From: CAWCXF01 sp963799455
GTDB lineage: Bacteria > Pseudomonadota > Alphaproteobacteria > Rhodobacterales > Rhodobacteraceae
Direction: 5' to 3'
Assembly: GCA_963799455.1 (NCBI GenBank)
Contig: CAWCXF010000007.1
Coordinates: forward strand, 1,364,001 to 1,428,000
DNA length: 64,000 nt
Below the pieces are notes generated by a model. The model did not search any database. It was not told where the DNA came from and was given only the letters and a program-made list of their open reading frames with translations. Shown here piece by piece: positions 9,953 to 19,379 of this stretch. Both the position numbers and the translations under genes were made by a program. The stretch's first letter is position 1, and every line of letters starts with the position of its first letter.

Positions 9953-10948
9953 ATGACCTATCACCGCCCGCTCGCGGCCGACTTCGGCCCGCGTCCGCCG
10001 GGCGCGCCGACGCTCGCCGGCGGCTGGGCGTGGTTCGAGCGGGTGGAGGTGCTGGAGCGCGGCGCCCCCTCCCGGGTCGTGCCCGCCGCGGAGGTGGCGC
10101 CCGAGGCGCTCGATCGCCTCACCGCCCCGCGCGCGCCCATCGCCGGGCTCCCGCTCGACCGCCCGCGGCTGATGGGCATCCTCAACCTCACGCCCGACAG
10201 CTTCTCGGACGGCGGCGACCTCGGCCGCCCCGGCGCGCTCGCGGCCCGGCTCGACGCCATGGGCCGCGCCGACATCCTCGACCTGGGCGGCGAGTCGACC
10301 CGTCCCGGCGCCGAGCCGGTGGCGCTCGCGGAGGAGCTCGCCCGCGTCCTGCCGGCGGTCGCGCAGGCCGCCCGGCGCGGGCTCGTCTCGATCGACACGC
10401 GCCACGCGGCCGTCGCCCGCGCCGCGCTCGACGCGGGCGCCCGCATCGTCAACGACGTCTCGGCGATGTCCCACGACCCCGGCATGGCCCGCGCGGTGGC
10501 CGGGGCGGGGGCGGCGGTGGTGCTGATGCACGCGCGAGGGGATCCGCGCACGATGCAGGACGCGCCCGCCTACGACGACGTGCTGCTCGACGTCTACGAC
10601 CACCTCGACGCGCGCATCCGCGCGGCCGAGGCCGCGGGCGTCGCGCGCGAGCGGATCGTCGTCGATCCGGGCATCGGCTTCGGCAAGGCGATCGAGCACA
10701 ACCTCGCGCTGCTGCGCGGCCTGTCGCTGTTCCACGGCCTGGGCTGCGCCGTGGCGCTCGGCGCCTCGCGCAAGGCCTTCATCGGGCGCATCGGTGACGC
10801 GCCCGCGCCGAAGGACCGCGGCCCGGGCACCGTGGCCGTGACGCTACACGCGCTTTCGCAGGGGGTTCAGCTGCACCGCGTCCATGATATCCCGTCCACG
10901 GCGCAGGCGATCGCGCTGTGGCGCGCGACCAGGTCGGAGGCTTCATGA
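9953..10948 (+). CDS. folP: Dihydropteroate synthase
   Basis: Joins p-aminobenzoate to dihydropterin pyrophosphate to make 7,8-dihydropteroate in folate synthesis; target of sulfonamides. 331 residues, with an N-terminal extension of about 70 residues as seen in related alphaproteobacteria. The TIM-barrel core follows: MGILNLTPDSFSDGG, GGESTRPGAEPV, VSIDTRHAAVA, NDVSAMSHDP, DPGIGFGKAIEHN and LGASRKAFIGRI. Its stop overlaps the glmM start (ATGA), matching the common folP–glmM pairing in bacteria. Confidence 0.97.
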   Translation: MTYHRPLAADFGPRPPGAPTLAGGWAWFERVEVLERGAPSRVVPAAEVAPEALDRLTAPRAPIAGLPLDRPRLMGILNLTPDSFSDGGDLGRPGALAARLDAMGRADILDLGGESTRPGAEPVALAEELARVLPAVAQAARRGLVSIDTRHAAVARAALDAGARIVNDVSAMSHDPGMARAVAGAGAAVVLMHARGDPRTMQDAPAYDDVLLDVYDHLDARIRAAEAAGVARERIVVDPGIGFGKAIEHNLALLRGLSLFHGLGCAVALGASRKAFIGRIGDAPAPKDRGPGTVAVTLHALSQGVQLHRVHDIPSTAQAIALWRATRSEAS

Positions 10949-12300
10949 ACCGCACCCTCTTCGGCACCGACGGCGTGCGCGGCACCGCCAACACGGCGCC
11001 CATGACGGCCGACGTGGCGCTCAAGCTCGGCCAGGCCGCGGGCCGCTGGTTCCGTGCCCCCGACACGCTCTCGGGCGGGGGCCGCCGCCGCGTCGTCATC
11101 GGCAAGGACACGCGCCTGTCGGGCTACATGCTGGAGAACGCGCTGACGGCGGGGCTGACCTCGACGGGCATGAACGTGCTGCTCCTGGGCCCCGTGCCGA
11201 CGCCCGCGGTGGGGTTCCTGACGCGCTCGATGCGCGCCGACCTCGGCATCATGATCTCGGCCTCCCACAACCCGGCGCAGGACAATGGGATCAAATTCTT
11301 CGGCCCCGACGGGTTCAAGCTCTCGGACCGCGCCGAGGCCGAGATCGAGGCGATGCTCGACGGCCCGATCGAGCCCGCGGCGCCGATGGAGATCGGGCGT
11401 GCCAAGCGCATCGAGGAGGCCGGCGGGCGCTACGCCGAGTATGCCAAGACGACCTTCCCGTTCCGCGGCGGGCTCAAGGGCCTCAAGGTGGTGATCGACG
11501 CGGCCCATGGCGCCGCCTACCGCGTGGCGCCCGAGGTGCTGTGGGAGCTCGGCGCCGAGGTGGTCCCGATCGGCGTCTCGCCCGACGGCACCAACATCAA
11601 CCGGGGCTGCGGCTCCACCGACACCGCCGCCGCCGCGGCGGCGGTGGTCGAGAACGGCGCCGACCTCGGCATCTGCCTCGACGGCGACGCCGACCGGGTG
11701 ATGATCATCGACGAGACCGGCGCGGTGGCCGACGGCGACCAGCTCATGGCGCTCCTGGCGATGCGCTTCGCGCAGGAGGGGCGGCTGACGGGCCGCACGC
11801 TGGTGGCCACCGTGATGTCGAACCTCGGGCTCGAGCGCTACCTCGCCGCCAACGCCATCGCCATGCAGCGCACGAAGGTCGGCGACCGCTACGTCGTCGA
11901 GGAGATGCGCGCCAAGGGCTACAACCTCGGCGGCGAGCAGTCGGGCCACATCGTCATGACCGACCACGCCACGACCGGCGACGGCCTGATGGCGGGCCTG
12001 CAGTTCCTGGCCGAGATGGTGCGCCGCGAGAAGCCCGCCTCGGCGCTCACCCATTCGTTCGAGACCATCCCGCAAAAGCTCGTCAACGTCGGCTTCGCGC
12101 CCGGCGCGCGCCCGCTCGACGCCGCATCGGTGCGCGCCGCCATCGCCGACGCGGAGGCGCGCCTGGGCGGCCGGGGCCGCCTGCTGATCCGCGCCTCGGG
12201 CACCGAGCCCAAGATCCGCGTCATGGCCGAGTGCGAGGACGCGGGCGTGCTCGACGAGGTGGTGGCCTCGGTCGCGCAGGCGGTGGCGCACGCGGCCTGA
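10945..12300 (+). CDS. glmM: Phosphoglucosamine mutase
   Basis: Interconverts glucosamine-6-phosphate and glucosamine-1-phosphate on the way to UDP-GlcNAc for peptidoglycan and LPS. 451 residues starting MNRTLFGTDGVRG. The active phosphoserine loop is ISASHNPAQDNG near 105; the metal site is DGDADRVMI; the sugar loop is GGEQSGH; the phosphate-binding loop is RASGTEPKIRVMAE. ATG 10945 has GGAGG upstream and overlaps the folP stop by 4 bp. It ends 67 bp from the convergent SDR gene, with no clear terminator between. Confidence 0.98.
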   Translation: MNRTLFGTDGVRGTANTAPMTADVALKLGQAAGRWFRAPDTLSGGGRRRVVIGKDTRLSGYMLENALTAGLTSTGMNVLLLGPVPTPAVGFLTRSMRADLGIMISASHNPAQDNGIKFFGPDGFKLSDRAEAEIEAMLDGPIEPAAPMEIGRAKRIEEAGGRYAEYAKTTFPFRGGLKGLKVVIDAAHGAAYRVAPEVLWELGAEVVPIGVSPDGTNINRGCGSTDTAAAAAAVVENGADLGICLDGDADRVMIIDETGAVADGDQLMALLAMRFAQEGRLTGRTLVATVMSNLGLERYLAANAIAMQRTKVGDRYVVEEMRAKGYNLGGEQSGHIVMTDHATTGDGLMAGLQFLAEMVRREKPASALTHSFETIPQKLVNVGFAPGARPLDAASVRAAIADAEARLGGRGRLLIRASGTEPKIRVMAECEDAGVLDEVVASVAQAVAHAA

Positions 12301-12367
12301 GCCCGCGATCCGCGCGCTCAAGGGGGGCGCCGCGACGGCTGGCCCCTCGCCGCGCGCCCCGGCGACG

Positions 12368-13129
12368 CTAGAGGGTGAGGCCGCCATCGGCGACGAAGGC
12401 GCTGCCGGTGACGTAGGCGGAGTGGTCCGACATCAGGAACGCGGCCAGCTCGGCGATCTCCTCGGGGCGGCCGAGCCGCCCGATCGGCTGGCGCGCCGTG
12501 TAGGCCGCGCGCGTCGCCTCGGGGTCGGGCGTCGCGGCGATGCGCGCCTCGAGCGAGGGGCTCTCGATGGTGCCAGGGCAGATCGCGTTGACGCGGATCC
12601 GATCGCGCAGGTGGTCGGCCGCGAGCGACTTCATGAACCCCAGGACGGCAGCCTTGGTGGTCGAGTAGGCGCAGCGGTTGGGAACGCCCGCGAGCGTCGA
12701 GGCGACCGAGGCCATGCACAGGACCGGGCCGCCGCCGGCCTCGACCATCCGCGGCAGCACCGCGCGCGTGGTGGCCCACATCGAGGTGACGTTGATCAGG
12801 AACGAGCGGTCCCAGGCCTCGCGGTCGGTGGTCATGAGCGTGCCCTCGTGGACCCAGCCGACGCCGTTGTAGAGCGCGTTCACGCCCGGCAGGTCGGCCA
12901 CGGCGCGCGCCACGGCGGCCTCGTCGGTGGCGTCCACCACGCGCGTGGCGAGGCGCTCCGAGCCGGCCTCGGCCCGCAGCGCGTCGAGCGCCGCGCCGTC
13001 GCGGTCGGTCGCCATCACCCGCGCGCCGCCCGCGAGCAGGCGCAGCGCGACGGCCCGCCCGATGCCCGCGCCGGACGCGGTGGCGAACACCGCGCGGCCC
13101 TCCAGCCCCGTCGTCACCCGATCGTGCAT
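12368..13129 (-). CDS. SDR family oxidoreductase (DHRS6/BDH2-like)
   Basis: NAD(P)-dependent short-chain dehydrogenase; the substrate is not known. 253 residues with a cofactor loop ATASGAGIGRA near 14–24 and the catalytic pattern Ser (ASVAS) with Tyr-Lys (YSTTKAA). NRCAYSTTKAAVLGFMKS and CPGTIESPSLEARI resemble 3-hydroxybutyrate dehydrogenase type 2 (DHRS6), which is only a hint. ATG 13129 is preceded by GAGGGAGGG, which decides the start over an upstream ATG. It stands alone between glmM and metG, on the same strand as metG about 105 bp downstream of it. Confidence 0.88.
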   Translation of the reverse strand: MHDRVTTGLEGRAVFATASGAGIGRAVALRLLAGGARVMATDRDGAALDALRAEAGSERLATRVVDATDEAAVARAVADLPGVNALYNGVGWVHEGTLMTTDREAWDRSFLINVTSMWATTRAVLPRMVEAGGGPVLCMASVASTLAGVPNRCAYSTTKAAVLGFMKSLAADHLRDRIRVNAICPGTIESPSLEARIAATPDPEATRAAYTARQPIGRLGRPEEIAELAAFLMSDHSAYVTGSAFVADGGLTL

Positions 13130-13235
13130 CGCCGTCCCTCCCTCGCCGCGGTCCGCCCGCATCCTCGCACCGCGCGCTCCCCGCCTCCAGGGGCCGGGCT
13201 CGCGCGCGCCGACGGCGCGCGCCCCGCGCCGGCCG

Positions 13236-14954
13236 TCAGCTCCGCACGCCCCCGAAGCGCTCCCGCCAGCCCTCGCGCGCGGCGTCGTCGATCTTGGCGA
13301 AGAGCAGGTCGGGCACCGCGACCGGGTGGCCCGGCGCCAGCGCCGTCAGCGCCCCCCGCGCGCCCTCGGGCCAGCGCGCGCCCTCGTCGCCCATCGCCGC
13401 GAGCAACGTCGCGCTCGCGTCGGGCACGAAGGGTGCCGAGAGCACGGCGTAGAGCCGGATCAGGTTGAGCCCGAGCCGGATCTGCATCGCCGCGCGCGCG
13501 GGGTCCGTCTTGAAGGCGGCCCAGGGGGCGGCGGCCTGGAGGTATTCGTTGCCCGCGACCCACAGGCCGCGCAGCTCGCGCGCGGCGCGGCGGATCTCGA
13601 TCGCGTCCATGTGGCGCTCGTAGGCCCTCAGGCGCCCCTCCACCTCCTCGGCCAGCGCCTCCTCGGCCTCGCCCCACTCGCCGCCATCGGGCACCGCCTC
13701 GCCGAAGCGCGAGCGGTTGAACTTGGTCACGCGGGAGACGAAGTTGCCGAGCACGTCGGCGAGATCCTTGTTGACGCCCTGCTGGAAGCCCTCCCAGGTG
13801 AACTCGGCGTCCGAGGTCTCGGGCGCGTTCGACAAGAGCCACCAGCGCCAGGTGTCGGCGGGCAGGATCTCGAGCGCCTGGTCCATGAACACGCCGCGCC
13901 CCCGCGAGGTGGAGAACTGGCCCCCGTCGTAAAGGAGGTAGTTGAACGCCTTGATGTAGTCGGCCCGCGTCCAGGGCTCGCCCGAGCCGATCAGCGTGGC
14001 CGGGAACGACAGCGTGTGGAAGGGCACGTTGTCCTTGCCCATGAACTGGACGTAGCGCACGTCCTCGGCCCCCTCGTCGTCGCGCCACCAGCGGCGCCAG
14101 GCCTCGTCGGGCAGCCCGTGCGCCTCGGCCCATTCGGCGGCGCAGGCGATGTACTCGATCGGCGCGTCGAACCAGACGTAGAACACCTTGCCCTCCATGC
14201 CGGGCCAGGGGTCGGGGCCGCGCCGCACGGGGATGCCCCAGTCGAGGTCGCGCGTGATCGAGCGGTCGCGCAGCCCGTCGCCGTCGTGCAGCCACTTGCG
14301 CGCGATCGAGGTGGTCAGCAGCGGCCAGCCGGCCTGCGCGTCGAGCCACGCCTCGATCTCGCCCGCGAGCCGCGACTGGCGCAGGTGGAGGTGGCGCGTC
14401 TCGCGCACCTCCAGCTCGGTCGAGCCCGAGATCGCCGAGCGCGGGTCGATCAGGTCGGTGGGCTCGAGCTGCTTGGTGCAGTTCTCGCACTGGTCGCCGC
14501 GCGCGTGCTCGTAGCCGCAGTTGGGGCAGGTGCCCTCGACGTAGCGGTCGGGCAGGAAGCGGCCGTCGGCCACCGAGTAGATTTGGCGCTCGCGGACCTC
14601 CTCGATCAGCCCCGCATCCGCGAGGCGCCCCGCGAAGTGCTGCGTCAGGCGGTGGTTCTGCGGGCTCGACGAGCGCCCGAAGAAGTCGAAGGAGAGGCGG
14701 AAGCCCTCCGCGAGCCGTCCTTGGGTCGCGTGCATCAGCGCGCAGTAGTCGGCGACGGGCATGCCCGCGCGGGCGGCGGCGAGCTCGGCGGGCGTGCCGT
14801 GCTCGTCGGTGGCGCACAAGAAGAGCACCTCGTCGCCCCTCGCGCGGCGGTAGCGGGCATGCAGGTCGGCCGGCAGCTGGGAGCCCACCAGGTTGCCCAG
14901 ATGCTTGATCCCGTTGATGTAGGGGATGGCGGAGGTGATCAGGGTGCGCTGCAT
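13236..14954 (-). CDS. metG: Methionine--tRNA ligase
   Basis: Class I synthetase charging tRNA-Met. 572 residues beginning MQRTLITSAIPYINGIKHLG, so the HIGH motif appears as KHLG. A zinc knuckle with CPNC and CENC lies near 127–147. The KMSKS loop is reduced to FSTSRGRGVF near 345, as in related Rhodobacterales enzymes. There is no C-terminal dimerisation domain. An in-frame ATG at 15062 would add 36 unconserved residues, so 14954 was chosen. The 227-bp gap to the divergent RTX gene presumably holds both promoters, but none is clear. Confidence 0.97.
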   Translation of the reverse strand: MQRTLITSAIPYINGIKHLGNLVGSQLPADLHARYRRARGDEVLFLCATDEHGTPAELAAARAGMPVADYCALMHATQGRLAEGFRLSFDFFGRSSSPQNHRLTQHFAGRLADAGLIEEVRERQIYSVADGRFLPDRYVEGTCPNCGYEHARGDQCENCTKQLEPTDLIDPRSAISGSTELEVRETRHLHLRQSRLAGEIEAWLDAQAGWPLLTTSIARKWLHDGDGLRDRSITRDLDWGIPVRRGPDPWPGMEGKVFYVWFDAPIEYIACAAEWAEAHGLPDEAWRRWWRDDEGAEDVRYVQFMGKDNVPFHTLSFPATLIGSGEPWTRADYIKAFNYLLYDGGQFSTSRGRGVFMDQALEILPADTWRWWLLSNAPETSDAEFTWEGFQQGVNKDLADVLGNFVSRVTKFNRSRFGEAVPDGGEWGEAEEALAEEVEGRLRAYERHMDAIEIRRAARELRGLWVAGNEYLQAAAPWAAFKTDPARAAMQIRLGLNLIRLYAVLSAPFVPDASATLLAAMGDEGARWPEGARGALTALAPGHPVAVPDLLFAKIDDAAREGWRERFGGVRS

Positions 14955-15181
14955 CGGGGCCTCGGTCTGCGGTCGGGACGCGGTGTAGGACGGCGGGCCG
15001 CGCGCCGCCAGGGCGGCGCCGGGTCCGACCGCAACAGTCCGTCCACGGAATCTTCTCTCCAAGTTAACACATCGGCCCGTCCGCTTGGTCTAGAGCCGCC
15101 CGCGAGGGGGCGGGCGGCGCGAGCGGGGCGCGCGCACGCCCACGGCGAGACGGGCGCGGCCCGTGGGAAGGGGTTTTCCGA

Positions 15182-16708
15182 ATGACACGGCACGTGATCG
15201 CGCCCGACGACCATCCGGGCGGGGAGAGGCAGGGCGGGGCCCGCTACGGCTCGGGCGAGACGGTGACGATCCGCGCCGGCGTGACCTGGGTCAGCGACGG
15301 GGTGACGCTCCAGGGGGTGCCGTCGGGGCCGCGCGGGTTCCTGGGCGATCTCGACATCGACGTCTACGGCGTGGTGGTGGGCCGATACGCCGCGCTCGAC
15401 CTCGCCTCGGCGGTCGCCGAGGTCCAGGACAGCGAGATCCGCGTCGGCACGCCGGGCGTCGTCGCGGGGCGCGACAACGCCATCGTGCTGCTCGGCGGGG
15501 CCAAGGACGAGATCGTCAACCGCGGCGAGATCCTCGCCACCCAGGCGGCCATCCGCGCCGGCGGCGACGGCTTGGTGATCGAGAACCACGGCCTCGTCGC
15601 CACCTTCGGGGACTACCACACGCCGGCCCCGCGATACCACGCGATCTCGATCACCCATGGCGACGCGCGGATCGTCAACGAAGGGGAGATCTACGGCTTC
15701 GACGGGGGGCTCGCCTCCTGGAACCAGGCGGCGATCAAGGTCGCCCTCGGCGCGAGGCTCGAGCTGAGCAACGGCCGCGAGGGGCTCATCGGCTGGGAAT
15801 ACGGCTCGACCGCGGTCATGGGCGGCGGGTCCGGCGACGTGATCGACAACGCGGGGACCATCTGGGGGGGCATCGACCTGCGCGGGGGCGACGACGTGAT
15901 CCGCATCACGGGCAAGGTCTACGGCCCCATCGACCTCGGCGAGGGCGACGACCGGATCGTGGCCACGAGGGAGGGGAGCGCCTCGATGCGGATCGAGGGG
16001 GGCTCGGGCGACGACGTCTACGAGATCCTCCCCGACCTGGACACCGACATCGTCGAGGCACGCGGCGGCGGCCGCGACACGGTGATCACCCACGGCTCCT
16101 ACGTCGCGCACGCGCAGATCGAGACGATCATCATGGCGGCGGCGGCGGCCGGGGACCGCCTCATGATCGCCGGGAACGAGCTCGACAACCTGATCAAGGG
16201 CAACCGCAAGCGCGACATCCTCCACGGCGAGGGGGGCGACGACCTCGTCAAGGGGCGCCGCGGCGACGACGTCCTCGGCGGCGGCGCGGGCGAGGACCGC
16301 CTGCTCGGCGGCTCGGGGTCGGACGCCCTCTTCGGGGACGGCGGCTCGGACGTGCTCAAGGGGGGGCGGGACGCCGACCGCCTGGTCGGCGGGGCGGGTG
16401 GCGACCGCCTGGTCGGCGGCGGCGGCGCCGACAGCTTCGTGTGGCGCTCCGCCAAGGACGCCGGCACCGGGCGGGGCGAGCGCGACGTGGTGGCCGACTT
16501 CCGGCCGGGGCGGGACGCGCTCGACCTGCGCGACCTCGACCTGAGCTTCCGGGCCGGGAGCTTCTCGGGGGAGGCCGCCGAGATCCGCGTGAGCGAGAAG
16601 AGGGGGGACAGCCTGCTGCGGATCGACGCCGACGGCGACGGGGGCTCGGACATGACGGTCGTCCTGCGCGGCGTCACGGATCTGGGCGAGGGCGACCTGA
16701 TGCTCTGA
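15182..16708 (+). CDS. RTX calcium-binding repeat protein
   Basis: Probably secreted by a type I system and folded by calcium outside the cell; its specific role is unknown. 508 residues with no signal peptide. About residues 80–275 have repeating xIxNxGxI-like turns (EIVNRGEILA, VIENHGLVAT, RIVNEGEIYG, VIDNAGTIWG) suggesting a parallel beta-helix. Residues about 335–420 hold RTX nonapeptides such as GGDDLVKG, GDDVLGGGAGEDRLLGG and GGAGGDRLVGGGG. The C terminus (DVVADFRPGRDALDL...) resembles serralysin-type secretion ends. GGAAGGGG-like sequence precedes ATG 15182. No exporter genes are nearby. Confidence 0.85.
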   Translation: MTRHVIAPDDHPGGERQGGARYGSGETVTIRAGVTWVSDGVTLQGVPSGPRGFLGDLDIDVYGVVVGRYAALDLASAVAEVQDSEIRVGTPGVVAGRDNAIVLLGGAKDEIVNRGEILATQAAIRAGGDGLVIENHGLVATFGDYHTPAPRYHAISITHGDARIVNEGEIYGFDGGLASWNQAAIKVALGARLELSNGREGLIGWEYGSTAVMGGGSGDVIDNAGTIWGGIDLRGGDDVIRITGKVYGPIDLGEGDDRIVATREGSASMRIEGGSGDDVYEILPDLDTDIVEARGGGRDTVITHGSYVAHAQIETIIMAAAAAGDRLMIAGNELDNLIKGNRKRDILHGEGGDDLVKGRRGDDVLGGGAGEDRLLGGSGSDALFGDGGSDVLKGGRDADRLVGGAGGDRLVGGGGADSFVWRSAKDAGTGRGERDVVADFRPGRDALDLRDLDLSFRAGSFSGEAAEIRVSEKRGDSLLRIDADGDGGSDMTVVLRGVTDLGEGDLML

Positions 16709-16765
16709 GCGGGCGCGCGGGGCGGCGCGGGCGGCCCTCGCGCCGCCGGCCGAGCAGGCGGCCGA

Positions 16766-17952
16766 TCAGGAACGAGGTGCGCGGCGCGGTGACGTAGCGC
16801 GTGCGCGTGCGCGCATCCGCAGCAGCCCGAAGGCGATCAGCGCCCCCTGCGCCGCAGCGATCAGCGCGAAGAGCGCCGGCGGCCCGAAGCCCTCGATCAG
16901 CTTGGAGGCCGCGAGCGGCGAGGCGATGGCGCCGACCGCATACCAGAACAGCAGCGCCGCCGAGAGCTCGACGCGCTCGTGCGAGGCGGCGAAGTCGTGG
17001 GCGTGCGCGACCGCGACCGAGTAGATCGGGAAGGTCGCCGCCCCGAAGAGCGCCGCGGCCGCGATCACGCCCGCAGGCCCCGCCGCGGGCGCGAGCCCCA
17101 CCGCGCCGGCGGCCGCGATCGACGCGAGACCGAGCCCGATCAGCACCCACCGCCGGTCGAATCGGTCGGCCGCCCAGCCGCCGGGGATCTGCCCCGCCAG
17201 CCCGCCCGCGACGAAGGCCGCCAGGAAGAGGCCGATCCGGCCCGGCTCGAGCCCGACGGCCTGGCCGTAGACCGGGCCGATCATGCGGAACGCCGAGCCC
17301 GTCAGCCCCGCCACGAGCACGCCGAGCGCCGCGAGCGGCGAGCGCGAGGTCGCGAGCCCGGGCCGCAGCCGCGGCGCCCGAGGCGTCTCGGGCTGGCGCA
17401 CCCGTGTCAGCGTCAGCGGCAGCAGCGAGGCGACGCACAAGAGCGCCAGGATGTTGTAGGCGACGTAGAGGTCGAGCGGCGCGAGCACCCCGATCAGCCC
17501 CTGCGCCACCAGCGAGGCGCCCATGTCGGCCATCCGGTAGGTGCCGAAGGCGCGCCCGCGCCCCTCGTTCCCCACCGTGGCGTGCAACCAGGCCTCCACC
17601 ACGGTGTAGCAGCCCGCCACCGACAGCGCCCCGAGCCGAGCCGCATCACGGCCCAGGCGTAGGGGTCCACCACCAGCGTGTGCCCGATCATGCCCATCGC
17701 GCCCGCCGCGGTGAAGGCGGCGAAGGCGCGCGAGTGGCCGACCGTGCCCATCAGCCGCGGCGCCCACCAGCAGCCGACGAAGAAGCCCGCGAAATGCGCC
17801 GAGCCGAGGAGCCCGACCTGGGCCGTGCTGAAGCCCAGGCCCAGCCCCGTGAGCACGTCGAGCGGCCCGAGCCCGCCCGCCGACAGCTGCAGCAGCGCCA
17901 CGGCGGCGAAGAGCGCGGCGAAGGACACGATCAGGCGCATCGCCCGCAGCAT
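16766..17952 (-). pseudogene. MFS transporter, frameshifted
   Basis: Major facilitator superfamily permease, YcaD-like in overall sequence; substrate unknown. The first frame runs from about 17952 (MLRAMRLIVSFAALFA) to ...WAVMRLGSG. The second resumes as ALSVAGCYTVVEAWLHATVG and runs to 16766. The break lies at a four-C run on the plus strand (17629–17632). Adding one G on the coding strand would restore GSGALSVAG, so a one-base loss in a five-G run is the simplest explanation. Hydrophobic helices and the GRGRAFGTYRM loop are otherwise intact across about 395 residues. Sequencing error and recent mutation are both possible. Confidence 0.8.
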
Positions 17953-18241
17953 GGGGGCCCGTCGGCCGCCGTCCATCCCGTTCCCGACCCGGCCGTGTCG
18001 CGCCGCGGCGTCGGACGCGGCGGCAGGTGCCCCCCGGGGTTCCGGCGCGCGAGGGCCCCGTCCGCGCGCGCGCGCGGGTCGCGCGCGCCTCCCCGGGCGG
18101 CCGTGCGACGGGCGGCCGTGGGCCCCGTCCGCGCGCGCGCGCGGGTCGCGCGGGTGGAGATCCCCCGTCCGGCCCGTCCGGCCGGCGGCGGCCCCCTCGC
18201 CCTCTCGGAGGGCTCGGCGCCTCGCCGGCCCGGGCCCCGCC
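17953..18241. other. Gene-free divergent region with a 31-bp direct repeat
   Basis: Gap between the MFS gene and the aldo/keto reductase gene, read in opposite directions. It holds two 31-bp identical copies at 18053–18083 and 18118–18148, each containing an 11-base alternating GC tract. No convincing coding frame is seen. The aldo/keto reductase promoter follows at 18242. Confidence 0.7.
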
Positions 18242-18271
18242 TTGCGCCCCGACGGCCCCCGCCGCTATCCT
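18242..18271 (+). promoter_or_regulatory. Putative promoter of the aldo/keto reductase gene
   Basis: TTGCGC (18242–18247), 18 bp, TATCCT (18266–18271). This gives a leader of about 20 nt with AGAAGGA before ATG 18300. Confidence 0.5.
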
Positions 18272-18299
18272 CCGCGGCTCGCGCAAAGAAGGACGCCGC

Positions 18300-19340
18300 A
18301 TGAAGACCATCCCCCTCGGCCGGGACGGCCCCGAGGTCAGCGAGATCTGCCTCGGCACCATGACCTGGGGCAGCCAGAACACCGCCGAGGAGGCCCACGC
18401 CCAGATCGAGCGCGCGCGCGAGGCGGGCTGCACCTTCCTCGACACCGCCGAGATGTATCCCGTGAACCCCGTCCGCGCCGAGACCGCGGGGCGCACCGAG
18501 GCGATCGTCGGCGACTGGTTCGCCGCCACGGGGCGGCGCGACGAATGGGTGGTGGCGACCAAGATCGTCGGCCCCAGCCAGGTGCTGCGCGACGGGCGCG
18601 GCATCACCCCCGAGACGCTGCCCGAGGCCGTCCACGGCTCGCTCAGGCGCCTTCGGACCGACCGCATCGACCTCTACCAGCTCCATTGGCCCAACCGCGG
18701 ATCCTACCACTTCCGCCAGTCCTGGACCTACGACCCCACCGGCCAGGACACCGCCGCGGTGCGCCAGCACATGGCCGACGTCACGGGCGCGCTCGCCCGG
18801 CTCGTCGCGGCCGGCGACATCGTGCGTTTCGGGCTGTCGAACGAGACCGCCTGGGGGACCGCCGCCTGGAACGCGGCCGCCGAGCGGGCGGGCGGGCCGC
18901 GCGTCGCCTCGGTGCAGAACGAGTACTCGCTCCTCTGCCGCCCCTTCGACACCGACATGGCCGAGACGGCGCATCACGAGGGGGCGGTGCTGCTGGCCTT
19001 CTCGCCGCTGGCGGCGGGGCTGCTGACGGGCAAGTATCAGGGCGGCGCGGTGCCCGAAGGCTCGCGCATGTCGCTCAACCCCGAGCTCGGCGGGCGCAGG
19101 ACCGATCGCGCCCATCGAGCGGTGGACGCCTATCTCGCCATCGCCCGTCGCCACGGGCTCGACCCGGCGCACCTCGCCATCGCCTTCTGCCGCTCGCGGC
19201 CGGCCCCGACGATCCCGATCGTCGGGGCCACCAGCGTGGAGCAGCTCGACTGCGCGCTCGGGGCGGCGGACGTGACGCTGTCGCAGGACGTGCTCGACGA
19301 CATCGCGCAGGCGCATCGCGCCCACCCGATGCCCTATTGA
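18300..19340 (+). CDS. Aldo/keto reductase, Tas-like
   Basis: NADP(H)-dependent TIM-barrel oxidoreductase of the Tas/YajO group. 346 residues. The opening LGTMTWGSQNTAEEAHAQI and FLDTAEMYPVNPVRAETAG closely resemble E. coli Tas. The catalytic tetrad is visible as Asp and Tyr in LDTAEMYPV, Lys in VVATKIVG, and His in YQLHWPN. C-terminal cofactor residues lie in PIVGATSVEQL. ATG 18300 has AGAAGGA upstream. The gene stands alone and ends at a palindrome shared with the convergent regulator gene. Its physiological substrate cannot be read from sequence. Confidence 0.92.
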   Translation: MKTIPLGRDGPEVSEICLGTMTWGSQNTAEEAHAQIERAREAGCTFLDTAEMYPVNPVRAETAGRTEAIVGDWFAATGRRDEWVVATKIVGPSQVLRDGRGITPETLPEAVHGSLRRLRTDRIDLYQLHWPNRGSYHFRQSWTYDPTGQDTAAVRQHMADVTGALARLVAAGDIVRFGLSNETAWGTAAWNAAAERAGGPRVASVQNEYSLLCRPFDTDMAETAHHEGAVLLAFSPLAAGLLTGKYQGGAVPEGSRMSLNPELGGRRTDRAHRAVDAYLAIARRHGLDPAHLAIAFCRSRPAPTIPIVGATSVEQLDCALGAADVTLSQDVLDDIAQAHRAHPMPY

Positions 19341-19346
19341 GGAAGG

Positions 19347-19368
19347 CCGGGGGCACGCGTGCCCCCGG
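19347..19368. terminator. Perfect 22-bp palindrome between convergent genes
   Basis: Arms CCGGGGGCACG and CGTGCCCCCGG are exact reverse complements. It sits between the end of the aldo/keto reductase gene and the end of the XRE regulator gene, where it could stop transcription from both sides. There is no T-run. A near-identical hairpin lies at 56932–56953. Confidence 0.5.
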
Positions 19369-19379
19369 ACCCCCGCGGC

